This document shows positions 40,659-48,208 of a stretch of 64,000 nucleotides of DNA, piece after piece. The stretch comes from an uncultured Bacteroidia bacterium. Its GTDB lineage: Bacteria; Bacteroidota; Bacteroidia; Bacteroidales; UBA932. The stretch's first letter is position 1, and the number at the start of each line of letters is the position of its first letter. Location of the stretch: assembly GCA_902782225.1 (NCBI GenBank), contig CACZMF010000005.1, positions 1-64,000 on the forward strand, read 5' to 3'. Below the pieces are notes generated by a model. That model did no database searches. It was not told where the DNA came from and saw only the letters and a program-made list of their open reading frames with translations. Made by a program: the position numbers and the translations under genes.

Positions 40659-43033
40659 AAATGCCGTCCATCATCAGGAACTGGGATGAGAGCCAGCGCG
40701 CATCGGCCGTGAAGATACTCGGCCTGTGCACCGCTGCATTCGCCCTGTTCATCTTGATTTCAACAGTTTCCTACCTGCTCCACTGGAAACAGGATATGAG
40801 TTTCGTCCCCGGGGAGGCGGTGGCCAACGCCGGCGGCACCCTGGGCTACCGCACCGGCAAGTTCCTGGTCTGCGATTTCCTGGGGTTCGGCAGCTTCGCC
40901 CTGCTCGTGATCCTCGTTGCCATCGCCGTCAGGCTGCTGACCGGCAAATGGGGCGCGTCCCTGATCAAGACTGTCCTGCTCACCCTCAGCGGAGCCTTCG
41001 TAGCCTCGCTGCTGCTTGCATTCATCGGCAAGCTGGCAGGGCTGGAAAATGCCTTCGGTGGCGGCCTGGGCGGAGCCTGCGGAGCAGCCGTCGTGGACGC
41101 CGGCATCCTGGTGCTCGGTCCGTTCGTGACCGCAATCGTAATCCTTCTGCTGGTGGCCCTGTGGCTGTTCTTCACCTCCAGCCGCTTCAATCTCTGGCTC
41201 GCCGGGCTCTGGACCCGCAGGGAAAAGCCAGAAAATCCTGAAAAGCCTGAAATCCAGGAAATTCCGGCAAGGCCGGCAGTGAAGCCCCTGGTTCCAGAAC
41301 CGGAACCTGAGCCCGAACCTGAGCCCGAGCCTGAGCCCGAGCCTGAACCCGAGCCCGAACCCGAACCCAACCCCGAGCCGGATTCAAACCCCGACCTTGA
41401 CCCGATAAAGGTCAAGCGGGACGACACCCTCGACGCAGAGCCTCAAAAGCCCCTCAAGCCCATAGACAACAGGCTCGACCCGCCGGACGGGCTGCCCAAA
41501 TTCAGCTTCCCGCCTTCGCTTGACCTGCTTGAGGCCCACGAAAGCAACCGCCGCGACGTCTCCACCGAAGAACTGGTGCGCAACCGCAACAAGATACGTG
41601 CAGCGCTCGCCAACTACAAGATACAGATCAACGACGTGACCGCCATAGTCGGCCCCACCGTGACCCTCTACAAGGTCTATCCCGCCCCCGGGGTGAAGAT
41701 AGCGGACATTAAGAAGCTCCAGGAAGACATAGCCATGTCGCTGAGGGCCAAGGGCGTGCGCGTGGTGACGCTGGAGGATTCCGTCGGTATCGAAGTGGCC
41801 AACGACTATGCGTCCATAGTGCCGCTGCGGGCCCTCCTCAACGACGAGGCATTCCGGAACAGCAAGGCCGAGCTCCCCGTGGCCATAGGCTACACCATCA
41901 CCCAGAAGGTCAAGGTCTTCGACCTCGCCGACGCGCCGCACCTCCTGATTGCAGGTGCCACCAAGCAGGGCAAGTCCGTGGGCCTCAACGTAATAGTGAG
42001 CTCTCTCCTCTACAGCCGGCACCCGTCGGAACTCAAATTCGTGTTCATCGACCCGAAGATGGTGGAATTCTCCGCCTATGCCCAGCTGCTGCACCACTAC
42101 CTCGCCGTGCTCCCCACGGCGGCAAGCGAGGAGGACGAGCTGGCAAGCGCCATCGTGAAGAAGCCGAAGGATGCCGAAAAGATACTGCGTTCCGTGTGCA
42201 TCGAGATGGACGACCGCTACGAACTGCTTTCCAAGGCGGGCGTGAACAAGATCACGCTCTACAACGAAAAGTTCCGCCAGCACCACCTGCGCAGCGACCA
42301 GGGCCATCGGTTCCTGCCCTACATCGTCGTGGTCGTGGACGAATACGCCGACCTGACGATGACCAGCGGCGGCGGTCCCGAAGCCAAGGCGGCAGGCCGG
42401 AGCATAACAAGCTCCATCATCCGCCTTGCCCAGAAGGGCCGTGCAGCAGGCATCCACGTGATCCTCGCCACCCAGCGCCCTTCCGTGGACGTGATTTCCG
42501 GCCTGATCAAGAGCAATTTCCCTATGCGTATCGCCTTCCGCGTCGCATCCAGGGTGGACTCCATGACCATACTCGACGCCCCTGGAGCTGAGAAGCTGAT
42601 AGGCAAAGGCGATATGCTATTCTCCGCCGGCATCGACTCGGAACGTATCCAGTGCGGCTACGTGAGCGGGGAGGAAATCGACCACATCACCGAATCCATC
42701 AGCAGCCAGAGCGGCTACGCCAAGAGCTACAACACTCCGTACTACCTGCCCGAAGCCGACGAAGCAGATGGTGAAGGCGGTGGCGGCAGTGGCGACCTTG
42801 GCGACCTTGACGAGCGCTTCCGTGAAGCGGCCGAGCTCGTGGTGACCACCCAGAAAGCATCGACTTCGTATCTTCAGACGCGTCTCGGTATGGGATTTGC
42901 GAAAGCAGCCAGAGTAATGGGACAACTGGAGAACGCCGGAGTGGTGGGACCGCAGGACGGGGCAAAGCCCCGGCAGGTCCTGATACCCGACCTCAGCAGC
43001 CTCCAGAGCCTGTTGGACACTTTGGTAAAATGA
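40655..43033 (+). CDS. ftsK: DNA translocase FtsK
   Basis: This 792-residue protein has about four N-terminal transmembrane helices (residues ~20-185). A Pro-Glu repeat linker at ~210-250 consists of PEPEPEPEP repeats. The motor domain follows with Walker A AGATKQGKSVGLN and Walker B VVVDEYADLTM. A C-terminal gamma winged helix (TTQKASTSYLQTRLGMGFAK) reads KOPS sites. It pumps chromosomal DNA at the septum and coordinates dif resolution and division. The Pro-Glu run is simple sequence and may vary in length. It overlaps DUF4290 and the lolA-like gene by 4 nt each. Confidence 0.95.
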   Translation: MKMPSIIRNWDESQRASAVKILGLCTAAFALFILISTVSYLLHWKQDMSFVPGEAVANAGGTLGYRTGKFLVCDFLGFGSFALLVILVAIAVRLLTGKWGASLIKTVLLTLSGAFVASLLLAFIGKLAGLENAFGGGLGGACGAAVVDAGILVLGPFVTAIVILLLVALWLFFTSSRFNLWLAGLWTRREKPENPEKPEIQEIPARPAVKPLVPEPEPEPEPEPEPEPEPEPEPEPEPNPEPDSNPDLDPIKVKRDDTLDAEPQKPLKPIDNRLDPPDGLPKFSFPPSLDLLEAHESNRRDVSTEELVRNRNKIRAALANYKIQINDVTAIVGPTVTLYKVYPAPGVKIADIKKLQEDIAMSLRAKGVRVVTLEDSVGIEVANDYASIVPLRALLNDEAFRNSKAELPVAIGYTITQKVKVFDLADAPHLLIAGATKQGKSVGLNVIVSSLLYSRHPSELKFVFIDPKMVEFSAYAQLLHHYLAVLPTAASEEDELASAIVKKPKDAEKILRSVCIEMDDRYELLSKAGVNKITLYNEKFRQHHLRSDQGHRFLPYIVVVVDEYADLTMTSGGGPEAKAAGRSITSSIIRLAQKGRAAGIHVILATQRPSVDVISGLIKSNFPMRIAFRVASRVDSMTILDAPGAEKLIGKGDMLFSAGIDSERIQCGYVSGEEIDHITESISSQSGYAKSYNTPYYLPEADEADGEGGGGSGDLGDLDERFREAAELVVTTQKASTSYLQTRLGMGFAKAARVMGQLENAGVVGPQDGAKPRQVLIPDLSSLQSLLDTLVK

Positions 43034-43539
43034 AAAGGTTCGCACTCATACTGATGCTTGCAGCCCTGTGCCAGATGGCAGGGGCGCAGAGCAGCGCGGC
43101 AGCCCTCCGCAAAAAGCTGGAAGGCAAGCGCGCCACGTTCGAATACACTATGACCGTGATGGAGAAGGTGCCGGTAAAGCACACCGGCACCGTGCTCCTC
43201 GACGGCAACTTCTACCGCATCACCGACAACGGTCTCGAATACCGCTGCGACGGCAAGACCCGCTGGACCATCGATGAAAGCGCAAAGGAAGTCTATATCG
43301 AAGAATCTCCCGGCACCAAGGCCTTTCTCGCCGCCCCCACCGAGTACCTCGACAAGATAAAGGACCTCGTGGTGGGTGAAAGCACGGCCAGCGGGGTGTA
43401 CTCAGACCCTGCGCAGGGCGTCAAGGTGACTTTCGTGCTCACAGGGATCAAAACCTCCGCTCCCACCGGAAGCAAGTCGGAATTCACCACGGACTGCTCC
43501 AAACTCGGCAAGGAGTGGGTAGTCACCGACCTGAGATGA
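43030..43539 (+). CDS. LolA-like outer membrane lipoprotein carrier
   Basis: This 169-residue protein has a Sec signal peptide (LAALCQMAGA, cleavage near 19). The all-beta body (FEYTMTVMEKVPVKHTGTVL, YRCDGKTRWTIDESAKEVYI) matches the LolA-like family that in Bacteroidales often follows ftsK. LolA ferries lipoproteins across the periplasm. The C terminus is short, so the role is likely but not certain. It is coupled by 4-nt overlaps to ftsK and mnmA. Confidence 0.75.
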   Translation: MKRFALILMLAALCQMAGAQSSAAALRKKLEGKRATFEYTMTVMEKVPVKHTGTVLLDGNFYRITDNGLEYRCDGKTRWTIDESAKEVYIEESPGTKAFLAAPTEYLDKIKDLVVGESTASGVYSDPAQGVKVTFVLTGIKTSAPTGSKSEFTTDCSKLGKEWVVTDLR

Positions 43540-44852
43540 AAGTCTGCGTCGGTCTTTCCGGAGGCGTGGACTCCAGCGTTGCAGCCCTGTTGCTCAAGCG
43601 GCAGGGCTACGATGTGTTTGCCATGTTCATGCAGAACTGGCACGACACCGAGGGCACGCTCCACGGCGACTGCGAATGGGAGGAAGACAAGTTCGTGGCC
43701 GAAATCGTGGCCCGCAAGATCGGCATCCCGTTCTACTTCGTGGACCTTTCCGGCGAATACAGGCAGCGCGTGGTCGATTATATGTTCGATGAATACGCCC
43801 GTGGCCGCACCCCCAATCCCGACGTGCTCTGCAACCGCGAGATCAAATTCGACGCCTTCCTGAAAAAGGCCCGGGAGCTAGGTGCGGACATGGTGGCGAC
43901 AGGCCACTATTGCCGCAAGGAAGAGGTGACCGACCCTGACGGCGTCCGGCGCTGGAAACTCTTGGAAGGAATCGATCCCGGCAAAGACCAGAGCTATTTC
44001 CTCTGCCAGCTGAGCCAGGAGCAGCTTTCGAGGGCCCTGTTTCCCATCGGCGGGATGCTGAAATCCGAGGTGCGTGCCCTTGCAGCCGAGGCCGACCTGC
44101 CGTCCGCCGACAAGAAGGACTCGCAGGGCATATGCTTCGTGGGCAAGGTGGACCTGCCGGTGTTCCTGCAGCAGAAGCTCAGGTCCGTGGAAGGCGACGT
44201 GGTGGAGGTATTCGGCCCATGGTACGACGCATCCAAGAAATACAAACGCGACAGCGAGCTGCTGGACCGCTTCGGGGCCACCCCCTGGGAGATGAGCGAC
44301 ACCGACCTGCTTGAACTTTCCACTCCCCTGGACTACAGCGACATACAGTTCGAGACAGAGACCTACCGCTCCGGGAAGCATCATATCAAAAAGACCCGCT
44401 TCAAAGACAATCCCTTCGGCAAGATAGCCGGCCGCCACGAAGGCGCGCAGTTCTACACCATAGGCCAGCGCAAGGGGCTTGCCATCGGCGGGCACGCCCA
44501 TCCCATCTTCGTGATTGCCACCGACATAGAGGCCAACCGCATCTACGTTGGCGAGGGCGAAGAGCACAAAGGGCTCTGGCGACGCGTGCTCCGCATAGCG
44601 CCGGATGAGATCCACTGGATGCGGCCCGCTCTCGAGATGGCCGTGGGCGAAACCCGCCGCTGCCGTGCCCGTATCCGCTACCGCCAGGAACTCCAGGACG
44701 CGGTGCTCCTGATGCGTGAAAAGGGGCTCTTCGTCGTTTTCGACAAGCCCCAGCGATGCATCACACCCGGCCAGTTCGCGGCTTTCTATGCCCTTCCCGA
44801 CCCGTCCGACCCTTACGATGCCCCGGAACTCTTATGCAGTGGTGTGATATGA
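43536..44852 (+). CDS. mnmA: tRNA-specific 2-thiouridylase MnmA with an inserted segment
   Basis: This 438-residue protein is read from the ATG at 43536, which overlaps the lolA-like stop as ATGA. The PP-loop SGGVDSS (8-14) activates U34 of tRNAs for Lys, Glu and Gln. The catalytic cysteines are in NPDVLCNREIKFDAFL and SQGICFVGKVDLP. Between CFVGKV and AQFYTIGQRKGLAIGG there are roughly 60 extra residues (GPWYDASKKYKRDSELLDRF and following) compared with the ~360-residue E. coli type. The insert is charged and looks folded. It is cotranscribed with ftsK and a transglycosylase. Confidence 0.92.
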   Translation: MKVCVGLSGGVDSSVAALLLKRQGYDVFAMFMQNWHDTEGTLHGDCEWEEDKFVAEIVARKIGIPFYFVDLSGEYRQRVVDYMFDEYARGRTPNPDVLCNREIKFDAFLKKARELGADMVATGHYCRKEEVTDPDGVRRWKLLEGIDPGKDQSYFLCQLSQEQLSRALFPIGGMLKSEVRALAAEADLPSADKKDSQGICFVGKVDLPVFLQQKLRSVEGDVVEVFGPWYDASKKYKRDSELLDRFGATPWEMSDTDLLELSTPLDYSDIQFETETYRSGKHHIKKTRFKDNPFGKIAGRHEGAQFYTIGQRKGLAIGGHAHPIFVIATDIEANRIYVGEGEEHKGLWRRVLRIAPDEIHWMRPALEMAVGETRRCRARIRYRQELQDAVLLMREKGLFVVFDKPQRCITPGQFAAFYALPDPSDPYDAPELLCSGVI

Positions 44853-45721
44853 AAAAGTTTGTCCTATTATTGACACTGTTGATTGCACAGTCGGCACTTG
44901 GACAGGGGCTGTACCAGAAGGGCGGGGAGGATTTGCATCCCACGCCACCGGCTGTGCCGAAATTCGTAGTCTTCTGTGGCGACACCATACGCTTCGACAC
45001 CTACGAAAAGTACGAAAGGATGGACAGGGAGTTGATGGCGTTCACCTATATGCAGACCACCACGACGCTGATGCTGAAGCGTTCCACCCGTTACTTTGCG
45101 CAGATTTCCCCCATCCTGAAGGCCAACGGCGTGCCGGAAGACCTCAAATACCTCTGCGTCATCGAAAGCAACCTTGATCCGAAAGCCGTCTCGGTGGCTG
45201 GGGCCGCGGGCCTCTGGCAGTTCACGAAAGCCACTGCAAAGGAGTACGGGCTCGAAGTCGACGCCGAGGTGGATGAGCGCTTCCATATCGCAAAGGAGAC
45301 AGAAGCGGCTTGCAAATACCTGCTCCGCGCCTACGCCCGCTACCACGACTGGGCCCTTGTCGCCGCCAGCTACAACTGCGGCACGGGAGGCCTCTCCCGC
45401 CGCATCGAGGAGCAGAGGCAGCAATCATTCGACAAACTCTGGCTCCCCGAAGAGACCTCGCGATACGTATATCGCATACTGGTAGCCAAAATGCTCTTTG
45501 AAGCTCCGTTTTCGTTCGGCTTCAACGTCCCTGAACGCTATCCCTACATAGCTCCCCTGCAGACAGTTACGACTTCGGAGCCAATCCCGAGCCTGGTGGA
45601 TTTCGCAGAAAAATACGGCGTCAGCTACGCCGACCTGAAACGTGCCAACCTATGGCTCCGGGACTCCAAGCTCACCAACAAAGACCACAAAAACTACAAA
45701 ATCGCCATTCCGGCACTGTAA
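44849..45721 (+). CDS. Lytic transglycosylase (MltD-like)
   Basis: This 290-residue protein is read from the ATG at 44849, overlapping the mnmA stop as ATGA, and has a signal peptide (LLIAQSALG). The SLT domain shows ESNLDPKAVSVAGAAGLWQF with the catalytic Glu, then AASYNCGTGGLSRRI. A C-terminal LysM-like region (SLVDFAEKYGVSYADLKRAN) may bind glycan strands. It cleaves peptidoglycan to anhydro-muropeptides. It ends the operon. Its last ~25 nt overlap the old 3' end of a displaced flavoprotein gene fragment on the other strand. Confidence 0.88.
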   Translation: MKKFVLLLTLLIAQSALGQGLYQKGGEDLHPTPPAVPKFVVFCGDTIRFDTYEKYERMDRELMAFTYMQTTTTLMLKRSTRYFAQISPILKANGVPEDLKYLCVIESNLDPKAVSVAGAAGLWQFTKATAKEYGLEVDAEVDERFHIAKETEAACKYLLRAYARYHDWALVAASYNCGTGGLSRRIEEQRQQSFDKLWLPEETSRYVYRILVAKMLFEAPFSFGFNVPERYPYIAPLQTVTTSEPIPSLVDFAEKYGVSYADLKRANLWLRDSKLTNKDHKNYKIAIPAL

Positions 45722-45751
45722 GCGCATCGTATGCCGTCGATGGCGCTGGAG
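45697..45751 (-). pseudogene. Residual 3' end of the COG2509 flavoprotein gene
   Basis: On the minus strand this reads SSAIDGIRCAYSAGMAIL and a TAG stop. The live gene at 46670-48208 ends SSAIDGIRCAHSAAAAIGA. The first 27 bp (45725-45751) are identical to 46704-46730, and similarity then continues at the protein level. It is interpreted as the original gene end left behind when the segment carrying 45764-46633 was inserted. Confidence 0.6.
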
Positions 45752-45763
45752 GTTGACAGCTGG

Positions 45764-46633
45764 TCAGAAAGACCAGCCAAGTTTTAATCCCCCTCGGTAA
45801 TGCGGTTCAAATGCAAAGGTCTGTTGGTTGTAGAATCCCCTTTGCACTTCTCCAGTCAAGGCAATCCACATTGACTGAGAAGATTCTTTGACCAAGCGGA
45901 TCCTTAATCCGAGATCCATTGAAAGGCAAGGTGTTCCTGCTATCACATCATATCCTGGAGAAATACCAAGATAGGGAGTATAAATCCTGTCAAGGATACT
46001 GTATCGGACATTTGCAGCTATAGGCATAAAAAAAGACCCGAGAAAAGACCTGCCCCAGGACGGAGTAGCTGATGCTCCGACAAACCAGTGTTCATTGAAA
46101 TGATAGCCTCCGGTGATACACAGACCAAGTTCCATCGAAGGTGCTGTTAGAGAAGTGTTGTTAATCCCAAATGAAACATCCGGTTCAACGATTAAAGACC
46201 ATCTCCTTTGTGAAGGCCCGTTAAAACGGGCATCTGCCCAGTAATCATCACTGTTCATTTTCGCTCGACCAGCCCCATACATGGTCAGCCCCGTGATGCC
46301 TGAAGCTAAAGATAAAGAGCCAGCCGTCTCCACCGCAATCTTCAAAAGTATAGCTCCTAAATCAATGCGCAAATTACCATCAATATCATATCCTGACTTA
46401 TCAGAAAGCATATGGCGGGCAACAAGTGCACCGATCAGAATACACCCTCCTGCTGCAGCGTAAGAAAACAAGCGTCCGGCATTCGTCAGACCTAGGCCCT
46501 GGTCCTTGTCACGCACCCTGGCACCGCTGTTACCACCGACCGCAAGCGTATCTGTGTCTTGAGCCAACAGGCCTTGCGACGGCACCACAAGCAGAGACAT
46601 AACAAGGGCAAACAGTATAGCAAGATGCTTCAT
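45764..46633 (-). CDS. Outer-membrane beta-barrel protein, inserted
   Basis: This 289-residue protein has a signal peptide (VPSQGLLAQ, cleavage near 24). The C-terminal half shows alternating strands (LGLCITGGYHFNEHWFVGAS, GGLKLGWSF) ending in Phe, typical of small barrel proteins. Residues ~50-115 contain two hydrophobic segments not usual in barrels. I recognise no specific family. It is clearly AT-richer than its neighbours and lies between direct repeats (45725-45751, 46704-46730), so it was probably acquired. A hairpin GCTGGTC/GACCAGC (45759-45777) overlaps its stop but lacks a T run. Confidence 0.65.
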   Translation of the reverse strand: MKHLAILFALVMSLLVVPSQGLLAQDTDTLAVGGNSGARVRDKDQGLGLTNAGRLFSYAAAGGCILIGALVARHMLSDKSGYDIDGNLRIDLGAILLKIAVETAGSLSLASGITGLTMYGAGRAKMNSDDYWADARFNGPSQRRWSLIVEPDVSFGINNTSLTAPSMELGLCITGGYHFNEHWFVGASATPSWGRSFLGSFFMPIAANVRYSILDRIYTPYLGISPGYDVIAGTPCLSMDLGLRIRLVKESSQSMWIALTGEVQRGFYNQQTFAFEPHYRGGLKLGWSF

Positions 46634-46669
46634 ATAATGTAAATACAGTGCATGTTATTATCTTGCATA

Positions 46670-48208
46670 TCAGGCACCGATAGCCGCGGCGGCGCTATGG
46701 GCACATCGTATGCCGTCGATGGCGCTGGAGACGATGCCGCCGGAGTAGCCGGCACCTTCCCCGCAGGGGTAGAGGCCGGGCAGGGCCGGGCATTCGAGAG
46801 TCTCCGGGTCACGGGGCACGCGTACGGGCGAGGAAGTCCTGGATTCCACGCCCAGCAACAGCGCAGCGTTAGTGTAGTAACCTTTAATACGCACACGAGG
46901 AAAGGCTTTCTGAAGCCTCTGGGCCACGATTGGCGGCAGAAGCTCATGGAGCGGGGCGCTGATGACTCCAGGGAAATATGATGTCGGGGGCATCTTTTTG
47001 CTGAGGCGCCCGAGGCAGAAATCCTCCATTCGCTGGGCAGGCGCCGCCATAGGGTTCTGCGGAATGTCCTTCTGCCCGCTGCAGCGCTGCTGCTCGCACC
47101 AGTCGAACATACGCCTCTCGACTTCCTGCTGGAAATCCATAAGCTTAAAAGGGCCCTCGCCCCTGACATCCTCCGGCTCGATCTGCACCACCACACCGGC
47201 GTTGGCGAACTTGCCGCTGCGTCCAGAGTTGGACATGCCGTTCAGCACCACCGTTCCGGGCTCGGTCGAAGACGGCACCAATATGCCTCCCGGGCACATG
47301 CAGAAGGAAAAGACGCCGCGGCCGTCGACCTGCTCGACGAACGAATACTCCGCCGCCGGCACCCCGGGTTTCCACTGGCCGTGGTACTGATGGAAGTTGA
47401 TCTTTTCCTGGGGATGCTCCACCCGTACGCCGAGCGCAAAGCCCTTGGCTTCCAGTCCGGCCCCGCTTCCCTGCAGCATCTCATATACGTCGCGGGCGGA
47501 GTGCCCGGTGGCAAGGATTATCTTTCGGCCGCTGAAACGGCGGGAATCGGCACAGACGGCCGTCCAGCCGCCTTCGCCCGCCTCTATAGAGCACACTCGT
47601 GCGCCGAAATGGTATTCGCCGCCGTGTTCTGTGACACATTTGCGTATGTTTTCCACCACCGTGGGCAGTTTGTCGGAGCCTATGTGGGGATGGGCATCGA
47701 TGAGTATGTCCTTAGAAGCACCGAATGCAACGAGTTGGTGAAGCACTTCCCTTATGTCGCCGCGCTTGGAGGATCGGGTGTAGAGCTTGCCGTCCGAAAA
47801 CGCGCCGGCGCCACCCTCGCCGTAGCAGTAGTTGGAATCGGGATCCACAATGCCCTCCCGGGAGAGGCGGGCCATGTCGAACTTGCGGGAGTGGACATCT
47901 TTGCCGCGCTCCAACACAATTGGTTTCAGGCCCAACGTCAGCAACTTGAGTGCGGCGAACATCCCGGCAGGACCGGCACCGACAATCAGCACGGCAGGCG
48001 CATCATGGACATCCTTATACGGCTTCTGTACATACTCCGGAATAGCCTCACCGGGCTCGTAGGCCTCATACTGGTAGCGCCATACCGGTTCTTTCCGGGC
48101 ATCGACGGAGCGCTTTTTCAGCACCCACCGGAGCCCCCCGGCCTTCGCCTCGATTTCCTTGAGCCTCGGCTCCCTCGTCAGCGGACATGTGATCTCGAAT
48201 TCTTTCAT
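46670..48208 (-). CDS. FAD-dependent dehydrogenase, COG2509 family
   Basis: This 512-residue protein has a dinucleotide-binding motif LIVGAGPAGMFAALKLL near residue 75. Family segments SNYCYGEGGAGAFSDGKLY, FCMCPGGILVP, MSNSGRSGKFANAGVVVQI and a final GIVSSAIDGIRCAHSA are also present. It is a predicted flavin oxidoreductase of unknown substrate. It is the last gene of the addB-addA operon (4-nt overlap with addA). Its 3' end seems to have been replaced: a 27-bp stretch (46704-46730) is duplicated at 45725-45751. Confidence 0.8.
   Translation of the reverse strand: MKEFEITCPLTREPRLKEIEAKAGGLRWVLKKRSVDARKEPVWRYQYEAYEPGEAIPEYVQKPYKDVHDAPAVLIVGAGPAGMFAALKLLTLGLKPIVLERGKDVHSRKFDMARLSREGIVDPDSNYCYGEGGAGAFSDGKLYTRSSKRGDIREVLHQLVAFGASKDILIDAHPHIGSDKLPTVVENIRKCVTEHGGEYHFGARVCSIEAGEGGWTAVCADSRRFSGRKIILATGHSARDVYEMLQGSGAGLEAKGFALGVRVEHPQEKINFHQYHGQWKPGVPAAEYSFVEQVDGRGVFSFCMCPGGILVPSSTEPGTVVLNGMSNSGRSGKFANAGVVVQIEPEDVRGEGPFKLMDFQQEVERRMFDWCEQQRCSGQKDIPQNPMAAPAQRMEDFCLGRLSKKMPPTSYFPGVISAPLHELLPPIVAQRLQKAFPRVRIKGYYTNAALLLGVESRTSSPVRVPRDPETLECPALPGLYPCGEGAGYSGGIVSSAIDGIRCAHSAAAAIGA
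46704..46730. repeat. 27-bp direct repeat (distal copy)
   Basis: This segment is identical to 45725-45751 (starts CATCGTATGCC, ends GGCGCTGGAG) and in the same orientation, 979 bp apart. Extending left gives 29 of 30 matches. It lies within the 3' end of the COG2509 gene. Confidence 0.85.

Noticed and set aside
41295-41375. Repetitive Pro-Glu coding stretch in ftsK as a separate repeat element
   Set aside because: It is a simple-sequence linker common in FtsK proteins and shows no sign of mobility.
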